A stretch of DNA of 64,000 nucleotides. Origin: Microbacterium sp. ProA8. Lineage in GTDB: Bacteria; Actinomycetota; Actinomycetes; Actinomycetales; Microbacteriaceae. Shown in pieces: positions 25,668-34,147 of the stretch (positions are counted from its first letter, which is position 1; the number at the start of each line of letters is the position of its first letter). The notes under the pieces are model-generated. The model was given only the letters and a program-made list of their open reading frames with translations. It searched no databases and was not told the origin of the DNA. The stretch covers positions 3,224,001 to 3,288,000 of the forward strand of contig NZ_CP157000.1 of NCBI RefSeq assembly GCF_039905635.1, in the 5' to 3' direction. Made by a program: the position numbers and the translations under genes.

Positions 25668-26759
25668 CTAGTCTCCTCTGTTTCTGTGGTGTGAGTTCTC
25701 AGCGACGCCCTCCGCAGCGAGGGCAGGTGATGCGGACACCTCGGCGCCCACGGGCGCGTCTGGTTTCTTCCCCAGGTCGGGAGAAGTCGGTGGGGCCCCG
25801 CCGCGGCGGCGGGAGCGGAATACGAGGCCCGAGTAGGCGACGGCGGCGATGATGATGACGCCCTGCACCGCGTCGCGCAGCGACGAGGGCACCCCGGCGA
25901 TGTTGAGCAGCAGGAACAGCGCCTCGAGCACGAAGGCGCCGGCGACCGCGGCGACGATCCAGCCCCGGCCGCCGCCGAGCACGACCCCGCCGAGCACCAC
26001 CGCGGTGATGGCGATGAACTCGTACCCGCGCCCGACGGAGGGATGCACGCCGGCGTAGCCGACCAGCAGCACGGCCGAGACCGTCGCCGAGAGCGCCGAG
26101 ATCATGAAGGCGCGTGTGGTGACCCACCAGTCCCGGGCACCGGAGTAGCGCGCCGCACGGGCGTTGTCGCCGATCGCGATCAGCAGCTTGCCCAGCGGGC
26201 GCTTCGTGATCAGGATGCCGAGGGCGAGCCACGCGGCGAGGATCAGGACGGACCACGGAAGGAAGTCGATGAACGGGATGTCGCGGATGCCGCCGCGGCC
26301 GATCTGGCGGAAGCTGTCGGCGGGGTTCCCGGTGGCCGCGCCGCCGGTCCACCACAGCACCAGCCCCAGCAGAGCCAGCATCATCCCGAGGGTCACGATG
26401 AAGGACGGCACCTTGAGCAGCGTCGTCAGCAGGCCGTTCACCAGCCCGACGAACAGGCCGATCACGATCATGAGGCACAGCACGGGAATCGTGCGCGAGT
26501 CGTCCTCACCGACGAGGTTGCCCGCGATGATGACCTGCGCCGTGATGAGCGAGCCCTGCGACAGGTCGAACTCGCCGGCGACGATCACGAAGTACTGCCC
26601 GATCGCCACGATCGCCACGGGCGCGACGCGCTGGATGTAGCGCATGATCTGCCCGGGCTCGGCGAAGTCGGGGTTGAGCACGATGACCGCCGCGAGCAGG
26701 ATCACCAGCAGGAGGAAGACCGCGCCACGGGGGCTGACGAGCGTGCGAAGGAAGTTCAT
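25668..26759 (-). CDS. Sugar/polyol ABC transporter permease (RbsC type), second of two
   Basis: The product has 363 residues with eight to ten membrane helices. It carries the BPD_transp_2 features VAIVAIGQYFVIVAGEFDLSQGS, GLVNGLLTTLLKVPSFIVTLGMML and AIGDNARAARYSG, with GGVVLGGGRGW near the end. A charged tail of about 50 residues (RSRRRGGAPPTSPD) extends into the cytoplasm. The start overlaps the upstream permease by ATGA. The two permeases differ in sequence, so the channel is likely a heterodimer as in galactofuranose- and erythritol-type importers. Confidence 0.92.
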   Translation of the reverse strand: MNFLRTLVSPRGAVFLLLVILLAAVIVLNPDFAEPGQIMRYIQRVAPVAIVAIGQYFVIVAGEFDLSQGSLITAQVIIAGNLVGEDDSRTIPVLCLMIVIGLFVGLVNGLLTTLLKVPSFIVTLGMMLALLGLVLWWTGGAATGNPADSFRQIGRGGIRDIPFIDFLPWSVLILAAWLALGILITKRPLGKLLIAIGDNARAARYSGARDWWVTTRAFMISALSATVSAVLLVGYAGVHPSVGRGYEFIAITAVVLGGVVLGGGRGWIVAAVAGAFVLEALFLLLNIAGVPSSLRDAVQGVIIIAAVAYSGLVFRSRRRGGAPPTSPDLGKKPDAPVGAEVSASPALAAEGVAENSHHRNRGD

Positions 26760-27856
26760 CGCGTGCCACCTTCCGTCGTGGGACCGGCATCGGTCGCGCC
26801 CGCCTCCGCCTCGAGGGCGTGGGATGCCGCTGCCATCGCGGGCGCCGCGGCATCGGCCGCGGCATCCCCGCCCGTCCTGGTTCCGCCGGGACCGAAGCGG
26901 GCGCGGCGGCGCACGATGGCGCGGCGGCTGTACACGGCGACGGCCGCCACGATCACGACGCCGCGGACGACGTCCTTGAGGAAGGGATTGACCTGCATGA
27001 CGCTCATCACGTTGTCGACGACCGCGAAGATCGCGACACCGCCGATCGTGCCCCAGATCGAGCCGCGCCCACCGAGCAGCAGTGTTCCGCCCAGCACCAC
27101 CGCCGCGATCGACAGCAGTGCGTAGCCGCCCTGCTGCCCGACGGTGGGGCTGCCGACGCCGAGCCGGCTGGCCAGCAGCAGACCGGCGAGGCCGGCGAAC
27201 ACCGAGCAGAGCACGTGCGCGGCGATGAGCGGCGGGCGGGTTCGAACGCCCGAGAGGCGCGCGATCTCGGGATCGCCGCCGACCGCGAAGAGGTGCGCGC
27301 CGGTACGCGTGCGATCGAGCAGGAACCAGACGAGCACGGCGAGGGCGAGCATGATGATCGTCGACACCGGCACAGGACCCACACCGGTCGCGCCGATGGT
27401 CTGGAACTCCCACGGCACCGCACCGGCGCTGCCCTGGAAGTTCGTGTTGAGCACACCCTGCAGGATCAGCCCGACGCCGAGCGTCGCGATGAAGCCGTTG
27501 ACCTTGAGCACGGTCACGATGAGGCCGTTGGCCAGGCCGATCGCCGCGCAGACGAGGAGTGTGAGCGTGACGGCCCACGGGATGTTCGCCGCGTTGCCGT
27601 TCATCGTCGTAGCGGCGATCAGGCTCGCAAGGCTCATGACGTAGACGACCGAGAGATCGAGCGAGGCGCCCAGGATGACCAGCGTCTGTCCGATGGCCAC
27701 GAGGCCCAGCACGCTCATGCCGGTGAGGATGTCGCGGATGTTGCCGGGGCTGAAGAAGCTGCGCCCGACGGTGGCGACGAGGATCGCGCCGACGATGATG
27801 ACGATGACGAGGATGCCGAGGACGATGGCGGTCTGGTCGACCCGGATGCGCTTCAT
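26756..27856 (-). CDS. Sugar/polyol ABC transporter permease (RbsC type), first of two
   Basis: The product has 366 residues. The family motifs are LVAIGQTLVILGASLDLSV, GLANGLIVTVLKVNGFIATLGVGLIL, AVGGDPEIARLSGV and VVLGGTLLLGGRGSIWGT. It ends in an Ala-rich tail. The ATG at 27856 overlaps the ATPase stop by four bases. It is similar in plan to, but clearly distinct from, the next permease. Confidence 0.92.
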   Translation of the reverse strand: MKRIRVDQTAIVLGILVIVIIVGAILVATVGRSFFSPGNIRDILTGMSVLGLVAIGQTLVILGASLDLSVVYVMSLASLIAATTMNGNAANIPWAVTLTLLVCAAIGLANGLIVTVLKVNGFIATLGVGLILQGVLNTNFQGSAGAVPWEFQTIGATGVGPVPVSTIIMLALAVLVWFLLDRTRTGAHLFAVGGDPEIARLSGVRTRPPLIAAHVLCSVFAGLAGLLLASRLGVGSPTVGQQGGYALLSIAAVVLGGTLLLGGRGSIWGTIGGVAIFAVVDNVMSVMQVNPFLKDVVRGVVIVAAVAVYSRRAIVRRRARFGPGGTRTGGDAAADAAAPAMAAASHALEAEAGATDAGPTTEGGTR

Positions 27857-29430
27857 CGCGCACCTCCCTCGGTCTCGATGCGGGGATCCGCGATCACGTC
27901 GTCCGGCGTCTCCTGCGATCCGGTGGCGGCGGTGAGCACCTCGTGCTCGGCCGAACCGGCCGGAAGCTCGGCGACGAGCTCGCCGTCGCGCATGACGAGG
28001 ATGCGGTCGCTCATCCCGATGATCTCGGGCAGCTCGCTCGACACCATGAGCACGGCCTTGCCCTCGGCCGCGAGCGTGCGCATCAGCTCGTAGACGGCGA
28101 CCTTCGCGCCGACGTCGATGCCGCGCGTCGGCTCGTCGAACAGCACGACCTGCGGATCGGTGACGAGCCACTTCGCGAGCACGACCTTCTGCTGGTTGCC
28201 ACCGGAGAGGAAGCGCACCTCCTGATCGACTCCGCGAGATGACACCTCCAGAGAGCTCAGGATGCCGGGTACGGCCTTGCGCGCCGCTCCCGTACGCCCC
28301 GTGAAGACGCTGCGCACGACCAGCAGGGCGTTGTCGAGCACCGACTGCGACAGCGCCAGTCCCTGCGCCTTGCGGTCTTCCGTGACGAGAGCCAGGCCCG
28401 CCTTGACGGCCGCACGGGCGCTCTTGAGCCGCAACGACCGGCCGTCCAGGATCATCGTGCCCCGCGTGAAGGTGTCCACGCCGAAGATCCCCTCGACGAG
28501 CTCGGTGCGGCCCGAACCCTGCAGACCCGCCACGCCGACGATCTCGCCGCTGCGCAGCACCAAGCTGACACCGTCGACGTAGGCGTTGCCGCAGCCGCGG
28601 AGTTCGAGCCGCGGGGATCCGACCACGGTGCCCTCGACCGCACCCGGGAAGTAGGACTGGATCGGGCGGCCGACCATGCGGCGCACCAGCTCTGCGCTGG
28701 TGAGGTCGGCTGCGGCATCCGTCGACACCAGCGCGCCGTCCTTCAGGATCGTGATCCGGTCGCAGAGGTCGAAGATCTCTTTGAGGCGGTGCGAGACGTA
28801 GACCACGGCCACGCCGCGGGCCGTCAGCCGGCGGATGATCGCGTACAGCAGCTCGACCTCGTGGTCGCTGAGCGCCGCCGTCGGCTCGTCCATCGAGATG
28901 ACGCGGGCGTCGAACGACAGCGCCTTCACGATCTCGACGATCTGCTGCTCGGCGACGGTCAGGGATCCCACGCGCGCCGCCGGGTCGATGAACGTGACGC
29001 CGAGGTCTTCGAGCAGCGCGCCGGTGCGACGCACCATCGCCTTCTTGTCGATGAAGCCCGCCCGGCGCGGTTCGCGACCGAGGAACACGTTCTGTGCGAC
29101 GGTGCGCTCAGGCAGCAGGTTGAACTCCTGGAACACCGTCACGAGACCGGCGTCCATCGCCTGGCGGGGGTGCGTGTACGCGACCTCACGGCCCTCGAAC
29201 TCCACGGTGCCGGCGTCGGACTGATGCACGCCCGCGATGATCTTCATGAAGGTCGACTTGCCGGCGCCGTTCTCGCCGACGAGGCCGTGCACCTCGCCAC
29301 GACGGACATCCATGTCGATGCCGGTCAGCACGGGGACGCCGAAGAAGCTCTTCGAGATCCCGCGCGCGCGCAGCACGACGTCGGTCCCTCCCTGCGGCAG
29401 CGGGGTATCGGCGAGCATGGTCTCGCTCAT
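27853..29430 (-). CDS. Sugar/polyol ABC transporter ATPase (RbsA type, two cassettes)
   Basis: The product has 525 residues. The N-terminal cassette has GLVGENGAGKSTFMK, LTVAEQQIVEIVKAL and VISMDEPTAALSD. The C-terminal cassette has the degenerate Walker A GVAGLQGSGRTEL, then LSGGNQQKVVLAKWL and VVLFDEPTRGIDVGAK. This is the standard RbsA/MglA layout, where the second site is less active. The ATG at 29430 overlaps the dehydrogenase stop (ATGA), and GAGGTGACC serves as ribosome site. Confidence 0.95.
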   Translation of the reverse strand: MSETMLADTPLPQGGTDVVLRARGISKSFFGVPVLTGIDMDVRRGEVHGLVGENGAGKSTFMKIIAGVHQSDAGTVEFEGREVAYTHPRQAMDAGLVTVFQEFNLLPERTVAQNVFLGREPRRAGFIDKKAMVRRTGALLEDLGVTFIDPAARVGSLTVAEQQIVEIVKALSFDARVISMDEPTAALSDHEVELLYAIIRRLTARGVAVVYVSHRLKEIFDLCDRITILKDGALVSTDAAADLTSAELVRRMVGRPIQSYFPGAVEGTVVGSPRLELRGCGNAYVDGVSLVLRSGEIVGVAGLQGSGRTELVEGIFGVDTFTRGTMILDGRSLRLKSARAAVKAGLALVTEDRKAQGLALSQSVLDNALLVVRSVFTGRTGAARKAVPGILSSLEVSSRGVDQEVRFLSGGNQQKVVLAKWLVTDPQVVLFDEPTRGIDVGAKVAVYELMRTLAAEGKAVLMVSSELPEIIGMSDRILVMRDGELVAELPAGSAEHEVLTAATGSQETPDDVIADPRIETEGGAR

Positions 29431-30533
29431 GAGGTCACCTCGATCCAGGACTGTGAATGGGCCGCCTCCAGGACGGCCTCGGTGAGCACGGCGGCGCGCA
29501 GGCCGTCCGCGAAGGTGGGGAGGCCGTCCGGCGCCTGGCCGGCGATCGCGCTGTACACATCGGCGACGAAGCCGTCGAACGCGTCCTGATAGCCCATCGG
29601 ATGCCCCGCGGGCACACGCTGCAGCCGGGCCGCGTCGGGATCGGCGGTGGCGGGGTCGCGCAGCATGAGCCGGGAGCCCTTGCGTGCGCCGATCCACAGC
29701 TCCTCGGGTCGCTCCTGATCGAAGCGGAGACTGCGCCGGCTGCCGTGCAGCTCGATGACGAGCGCGTTCTTGCGGCCCGGCGCCATCTGAGACACCAGCA
29801 GCGTGCCGAGAGCACCGGAATCGGTCTCGACGAGGAGGGCAGCGATGTCCTCGTTGTCCACGCTCCGGCCGGCCCGCTCGTGGAATATCCGGCGCGTGCG
29901 GGCGGCGAGGCGCACGATGCGCTCGCCGGCGACGAACTCGACCAGGTCGCACAGGTGCGAGCCGATGTCGGCGAAGGCGCGCGACGGACCGCCGGTCGCG
30001 GCATCCGCCCGCCAGTCGTCGTCGTTCTGCCGCAGCATCCAGTCCTGCAGGTATGAGCCGTCGAGCGTCAGCAGAGTGCCGATGCGCCCCGAGGCGACGC
30101 GCGCGCGGGCCTCACGCACCATCGGGTGGTAGCGGTACACGAACGGCACCGCGGCCACGACTCCGGCATCCTCCGCGGCGCGCGCGAGGGCCCGGGCGTC
30201 GGCGACGGTGGTCGCGAGCGGCTTCTCGCACACGACGTGCTTCCCCGCGGCGAGCGCTGCGGCTGCCAGCGGTGCGTGCGTGGCGTTGGGCGTGCAGATG
30301 TGGACGACGTCGACATCGGATGCGGCGAAGACCCCGGCCGCCTCGTCTTCGACCCGCGCGACGCCGAGCTCTCGGGCCACGGCCTCGGCGCGGCCGCGGC
30401 TGGAAGACGCGACCACGGTGAGCTGCGCGCCCGCGCGCCGTGCGGCAGCGGCGTGAACGCGCCCCATGAACCCGCCGCCCACGAGTCCCGTGCGCACTGT
30501 GTCGACATCGATGTCGATGACTTCCGTAGTCAT
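29427..30533 (-). CDS. Gfo/Idh/MocA-family dehydrogenase, inositol 2-dehydrogenase-like
   Basis: The product has 368 residues. The Rossmann motif is TGLVGGGFMGRVHAAAARRAG. HVVCEKPLATT carries the active-site lysine, and SHLCDLVEFVAGERI the conserved His region. It is the first gene of the polyol-type operon, so it likely takes the first catabolic step, oxidation of a hydroxyl group of the imported sugar or cyclitol by NAD(P). No clear Shine-Dalgarno is seen; instead a perfect 7-bp hairpin (CCCGTGA-N5-TCACGGG, 30534-30552) abuts the start codon. Its promoter region is shared with the divergent ROK regulator. Confidence 0.9.
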   Translation of the reverse strand: MTTEVIDIDVDTVRTGLVGGGFMGRVHAAAARRAGAQLTVVASSSRGRAEAVARELGVARVEDEAAGVFAASDVDVVHICTPNATHAPLAAAALAAGKHVVCEKPLATTVADARALARAAEDAGVVAAVPFVYRYHPMVREARARVASGRIGTLLTLDGSYLQDWMLRQNDDDWRADAATGGPSRAFADIGSHLCDLVEFVAGERIVRLAARTRRIFHERAGRSVDNEDIAALLVETDSGALGTLLVSQMAPGRKNALVIELHGSRRSLRFDQERPEELWIGARKGSRLMLRDPATADPDAARLQRVPAGHPMGYQDAFDGFVADVYSAIAGQAPDGLPTFADGLRAAVLTEAVLEAAHSQSWIEVTS

Positions 30534-30585
30534 CCCGTGATCATGTCACGGGGACGCCGACTTTTGCTAGCACTTCGACAAAAGT
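30534..30585. promoter_or_regulatory. Palindromes between polyol operon and ROK regulator
   Basis: Two perfect inverted repeats lie here. ACTTTTG-N12-CAAAAGT (30560-30585) has the AT-rich flanks and spacing typical of ROK/NagC/XylR-like operators, and includes a smaller CACTT-N6-AAGTG. CCCGTGA-N5-TCACGGG (30534-30552) touches the dehydrogenase start codon. The ROK protein encoded at 30647 is the likely binder of the first; the second may act in the mRNA. Confidence 0.55.
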
Positions 30586-30634
30586 GATCAGGCCGTGATG
30601 TTAAGTCACTGGCTCCGGCACCAAAAGCGTGTGC

Positions 30635-30640
30635 TTTACT
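30635..30640 (+). promoter_or_regulatory. -10 box of probable leaderless ROK promoter
   Basis: TTTACT ends six bases before the ATG of the ROK gene, and no Shine-Dalgarno is present. Transcription would begin at or next to the A of the ATG. The -35 is weak (about 30610-30617). Confidence 0.5.
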
Positions 30641-30646
30641 GTCGCC

Positions 30647-31840
30647 ATGGTCGACGCAGTACGCGGCAGCGGCGCCGCCGGCAGCAACGGCGCGGGCGAG
30701 ATCTTCCAGATCCTCCGCGACGGCCGCGCGCGCACGAAGGCCGAGCTCGCGACCCTCACCGGCCTCGCCCGCTCCACCGTCTCGAGCCGTGTCGACACCC
30801 TCCTGGCCGCCGGTCTGGTGCGGCCCGCGGGCGAAGCCGCCTCGACAGGGGGACGCCCGCCCGCCCGTGTCGCGTTCAACCCGATGGCGGGCATCGTGAT
30901 CGCCGTGGACCTCGGCGCCACGCACGCCACGGTCGCACTCGCGGACCTCGCCGCCAACATCCTCACCACCAACACGCATCCGCTGGACATCGCCGACGGA
31001 CCCGAGACGGTGCTCGACACCGTGATCGCCGAGGGCGCCGCGCTGCTCGAGGCGCGCGGCATCGCGGCGTCGCAGGTGGTCGGCGTCGGCATCGGGGTGC
31101 CCGGGCCCGTCGAGCACTCCACGGGCCGCCCGACGAATCCGCCCATCATGCCCGGCTGGGACCGGTTCGACGTGCCGCACTACGTGCAGCGCACCTTCGA
31201 CGTGCCCGTCCTCGTCGACAACGACGTGAACATCCTCGCCCTCGGCGAGCAGGCCCTCAGCTGGCCGGGGGTCGCCGACCTCATCTTCGTGAAGGTCTCG
31301 ACCGGCATCGGCGCCGGCATCATCTCGGGCGGTTCGCTGCAGCGCGGCGCCCAGGGCTCCGCGGGTGACATGGGGCACGTGCAGGTGCCCTACAGCCACG
31401 ACTCCCCGCGGCCGCCGGGCGACCAGCGCGACCTCGAGGCGATCGCGAGCGGCACCGCGATCGCTGCCGACCTGCGCGCTCAGGGCATCGACGCCGCCGG
31501 AAGCTCCGACGTCGTGGCTCTCGTGCGCGCCGGCCATCCGGCGGCGATCACCGCGACACGGCAGGCGGGCCGCGAGGTCGGCGAAGTGCTCGCCACGGTG
31601 GTCAACATGCTCAACCCGTCGGTGATCGTCATCGGCGGCAGCGTGGCCCGCGCGGGCGAGCACCTGCTCGCCGGCGCCCGCGAGGTCGTGTACCGGCGCT
31701 CCATCCCGCTGGCGACGCAGCATCTGGGAATCGTGCAGTCTCAGGCCGACGAGACCGCCGGCGTCCTCGGTGCCGCGATCATGGTGATGCAGCAGGTGCT
31801 CTCGCCCGAGGCCGTCGAGCGCCGGGCGCCGCGAGCCTGA
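30647..31840 (+). CDS. ROK-family transcriptional regulator
   Basis: The product has 397 residues. A winged-helix domain at residues 15-70 (IFQILRDGRARTKAELATLTGLARSTVSSRV) is followed by the ROK sugar-kinase-like fold (VIAVDLGATHATVALAD, VGIGVPGPVE, PVLVDNDVNILALGEQ). The kinase-type zinc motif is not evident: the region after GDMGHVQVP lacks the CxCGxxGC cluster, fitting a regulator rather than a kinase. It is divergent from the polyol operon and probably represses it until a sugar ligand binds. Confidence 0.92.
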   Translation: MVDAVRGSGAAGSNGAGEIFQILRDGRARTKAELATLTGLARSTVSSRVDTLLAAGLVRPAGEAASTGGRPPARVAFNPMAGIVIAVDLGATHATVALADLAANILTTNTHPLDIADGPETVLDTVIAEGAALLEARGIAASQVVGVGIGVPGPVEHSTGRPTNPPIMPGWDRFDVPHYVQRTFDVPVLVDNDVNILALGEQALSWPGVADLIFVKVSTGIGAGIISGGSLQRGAQGSAGDMGHVQVPYSHDSPRPPGDQRDLEAIASGTAIAADLRAQGIDAAGSSDVVALVRAGHPAAITATRQAGREVGEVLATVVNMLNPSVIVIGGSVARAGEHLLAGAREVVYRRSIPLATQHLGIVQSQADETAGVLGAAIMVMQQVLSPEAVERRAPRA

Positions 31841-31845
31841 CACCG

Positions 31846-31889
31846 GCGCACCGACGGGAGGACGGATGCCGCGTCCCGCGTCGGTGCGC
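31846..31889 (+). terminator. Hairpin after ROK gene
   Basis: Perfect 11-base arms, GCGCACCGACG (31846-31856) and CGTCGGTGCGC (31879-31889), begin six bases past the stop. No T-tract follows, so it may terminate by a factor-dependent or actinobacterial-type mechanism. Confidence 0.5.
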
Positions 31890-31980
31890 GGCCGACGCTC
31901 GTCCGGCGGTGCGTCTCGTGAGCGCCGGTGCGTTCGCGGCACGGTAGCACCGGCGTAACACGGGTGAGACGAACGCACGG

Positions 31981-32009
31981 TTGACTGGGCTTCACCGGGT
32001 CACGATTCT
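31981..32009 (+). promoter_or_regulatory. Promoter for quinone oxidoreductase gene
   Basis: TTGACT (31981-31986) and GATTCT (32004-32009) are 17 bases apart, 37 bases before the start codon. The -35 is good, the -10 moderate. Confidence 0.5.
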
Positions 32010-32046
32010 GGTGCCGATGACGGCACGCCCGCGGAAGGAGTGCGTC

Positions 32047-33072
32047 ATGAGGATCCGACCGCTGCGATCGACACCCGATGCGCCGCTCGCGCCGGTGGCT
32101 GAGCCGCCCGCGGCGATGCGGGCGGTGGTCGTGGATGCTCCGGGCGAACCGGACGCGCTGCGCGCGGCATCCGTTCCCGTCCCCTCCCCCGTCCTCAGCG
32201 AGCTGCTGGTGCGGGTGGTCGCCGCGGGGGTCAACCCGATCGATGCCAAGACGCGCGCCGGCGCCGGCGTGTCAGGTGCGATCGAGGCCTACCCGGCGAC
32301 GCCGGGCTACGACTTCAGCGGAATCGTCGTGAAGAGCCCGTACGAGGCGCACGCCTTCCCGCCCGGCACCGAGGTGTTCGGCATGGCGTCGTTCCCGCGG
32401 ACGGGCGGCACGTACGCCGAGTATGTCGTGGCGCCGTCGCTGTCGGTCGCGCGCAAGCCCGCGGCGCTCTCGCACGTCGAGGCGGCGGGGGTGCCGCTCG
32501 CCGCGCTCACCGCCTGGGGGCTGGTCGTCGAGACCGCGCACGCGCATGAGGGTCAGCGCGTGCTGATCCACGCCGGCGGCGGCGGGGTCGGCCACTTCGC
32601 CGTGCAGTTCGCCGCCTACTTCGGCGCTCACGTCACCGTCACGGCATCGGCACGCAACGCCCCGTGGCTGCGCGAGCTCGGCGCCTCGGTCGTCATCGAC
32701 TACACGACGACGAGGTTCGAAGAGGTGGTGGGCGAAGTGGATGTCGTCATCGACCTGGTCGGCAACGTCGGCGGCGACACCGGCACCCGCTCGCTGACCG
32801 TGCTGCGACCCGGCGGGCTGTACGTGCTCGTGCCGACCGGCTCGTGGCCGGGCTACGCCGACGCCGCGGCCGACGCCGGGGTGCGGGCCACGTCGTACAA
32901 GGTCATCCCCGACGGAGGCGCGCTGGCGACCATCGCCCGCCTGCTCGACTCGGGCTCGGTGCAGGTGTACATCGAGCACGTCTTCGAGCTCGACGAAGCG
33001 CCCGAGGCGCACCGCGCGATCGAGACCGGCCACACCCGCGGCAAGGTCGTCCTCCGCGTCAGCGACGGCTGA
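32047..33072 (+). CDS. NAD(P)-dependent quinone oxidoreductase/MDR-family protein
   Basis: The product has 341 residues from an ATG with GGAAGGAG upstream. AAGVNPIDAKTRAGAG, YPATPGYDFSGIVV, HVEAAGVPLAALTAWGLV and the nucleotide loop IHAGGGGVGHFAVQFA mark the zinc-free QOR branch of the medium-chain dehydrogenases. It reduces quinones or enones with NADPH. An in-frame ATG at MRAVVV (residue 24) is an alternative start that would give the more usual length. It is not obviously linked to neighbours; it converges with lysG across a large hairpin. Confidence 0.88.
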   Translation: MRIRPLRSTPDAPLAPVAEPPAAMRAVVVDAPGEPDALRAASVPVPSPVLSELLVRVVAAGVNPIDAKTRAGAGVSGAIEAYPATPGYDFSGIVVKSPYEAHAFPPGTEVFGMASFPRTGGTYAEYVVAPSLSVARKPAALSHVEAAGVPLAALTAWGLVVETAHAHEGQRVLIHAGGGGVGHFAVQFAAYFGAHVTVTASARNAPWLRELGASVVIDYTTTRFEEVVGEVDVVIDLVGNVGGDTGTRSLTVLRPGGLYVLVPTGSWPGYADAAADAGVRATSYKVIPDGGALATIARLLDSGSVQVYIEHVFELDEAPEAHRAIETGHTRGKVVLRVSDG

Positions 33073-33120
33073 GCGCGCCGTCCCCTTCACCCCTCCCCCG
33101 CCACGCCGCTGCCTGAATCG

Positions 33121-33181
33121 GTTCACTTGCGCTGGATGTACGCCAAAACGCCAGTTCGGCGTACGTTCAGCGCAAGTGAAC
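33121..33181. repeat. Long two-part hairpin between convergent genes
   Basis: Outer arms of 14 bases (33121-33134, GTTCACTTGCGCTG, and 33168-33181) and inner arms of 7 bases (GTACGCC 33138-33144, GGCGTAC 33158-33164) pair perfectly, with a small internal loop and a 13-base apical loop. It ends four bases past the lysG stop and can act as a bidirectional terminator. It may also be one member of a dispersed repeat family. Confidence 0.7.
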
Positions 33182-33185
33182 GCCA

Positions 33186-34076
33186 TCACGCCGACGCGAG
33201 CACGCGGCGGCCCTCGGTCACGATCGTCTCGGCGATCGCGTCGAGGAGCGGAGAGCGCAGGTTCCACTGCTGCCAGTGCAGCGCGACGTCGACGGGCGGG
33301 CCGCCGAGCAGCACGAGCTCTCCCCGGTCGAGCGCGTCGTGGGACTGGAAGCGCGGGAGCATGGCCCAGCCGAGTCCGAGCCGCACGGCCGTCGCGAAGT
33401 CGTTGGAGGCCGGCACGTAGTGCCGCGGCGGATGCGCGGGATCCACGCCCTGCTGCGCGAGCCACTCGTTCTGCAGGTCGTCGCGGCGGTCGAAGTCCAC
33501 GAGCGGCGCCTCCGTCAGCGCCGCCCGGCGATCGCCTCCCAGCCACCGCTCGACGTATGACGGCGTGGCGACGGCCTCGTAGCGCATGGCGCCCAGCGCC
33601 GACGAGCGGCATCCTGCCACCGGCGCGGCGCGCGAGGTGACCGCACCCATCACGGTTCCCGATTCCAGCAGTCCGGCGGTGAAGTCCTGGTCGTCGCGAT
33701 GCAGATCGAAGACGACGGGATGCCGCTCCGCCAGCCGTGCGAGCGGCTCGAGGAACCACGTCGCCAGCGAGTCGGCGTTGACCGCGAGCGGCACGCTGGT
33801 GAGCGCCGTCTCGCCGTCATCCGCGCCGAGCTCGGCGAGCGCGTCGTGCTCGAGCAGCGCCAGCTGGCGGGCGAGGCGGATCACCGACACACCCGCCTCC
33901 GTCGGCCGCACCGGCTTGGATCGCACCAGCACGAGACGCCCGAGCTGCTCCTCGAGCGCCTTGATCCGCTGGCTCACCGCCGACGGCGTGACGTGCAGGC
34001 GGCGGGCGGCCGCGTCGAGCGTGCCCTCGTCCACGACGACGGCCAGGGTCTCGGCGAGTTCGGATGGGATGCGCAT
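33186..34076 (-). CDS. lysG: LysR-family regulator of lysine export (LysG/ArgP type)
   Basis: The product has 296 residues. The LysR helix-turn-helix is VVVDEGTLDAAARRLHVTPSAVSQRIKALEEQ (about residues 13-45), followed by LVLVRSKPVRPTEAG. It is divergent from a LysE exporter, the standard lysG-lysE arrangement in actinobacteria, where LysG activates lysE on binding lysine, arginine or histidine. The palindrome at 34077-34102 directly in front of its start is the likely binding site. No clear Shine-Dalgarno is seen. Confidence 0.92.
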   Translation of the reverse strand: MRIPSELAETLAVVVDEGTLDAAARRLHVTPSAVSQRIKALEEQLGRLVLVRSKPVRPTEAGVSVIRLARQLALLEHDALAELGADDGETALTSVPLAVNADSLATWFLEPLARLAERHPVVFDLHRDDQDFTAGLLESGTVMGAVTSRAAPVAGCRSSALGAMRYEAVATPSYVERWLGGDRRAALTEAPLVDFDRRDDLQNEWLAQQGVDPAHPPRHYVPASNDFATAVRLGLGWAMLPRFQSHDALDRGELVLLGGPPVDVALHWQQWNLRSPLLDAIAETIVTEGRRVLASA

Positions 34077-34102
34077 CTTCAGTGTGGCTAATGGTACTGA
34101 AG
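34077..34102. promoter_or_regulatory. Palindromic LysG site between lysG and lysE
   Basis: CTTCAGT-N12-ACTGAAG is a perfect 7-base inverted repeat. It ends 11 bases before the probable lysE -35 box and touches the lysG start, so one bound LysG could activate lysE and repress itself. LysR sites are typically dyads of this size. Confidence 0.6.
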
Positions 34103-34112
34103 ATCCATGAGC

Positions 34113-34141
34113 TGGACTACGGAAGCCCCGGCTCGTACCGT
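34113..34141 (+). promoter_or_regulatory. Leaderless lysE promoter
   Basis: TGGACT (34113-34118), a 17-base spacer and TACCGT (34136-34141) end six bases before the GTG start. No ribosome site is visible, fitting a leaderless mRNA. Confidence 0.55.
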
Positions 34142-34147
34142 CGAAGA

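Noticed and set aside
22100..31840. Genomic island with attachment sites
   Set aside because: No integrase, tRNA edge or direct repeats were found, and composition by eye matches the surroundings.
33186..34076. Frame 5' extension of lysG
   Set aside because: The ATG at 34076 starts exactly at the LysR domain, and the palindrome occupies the upstream bases.
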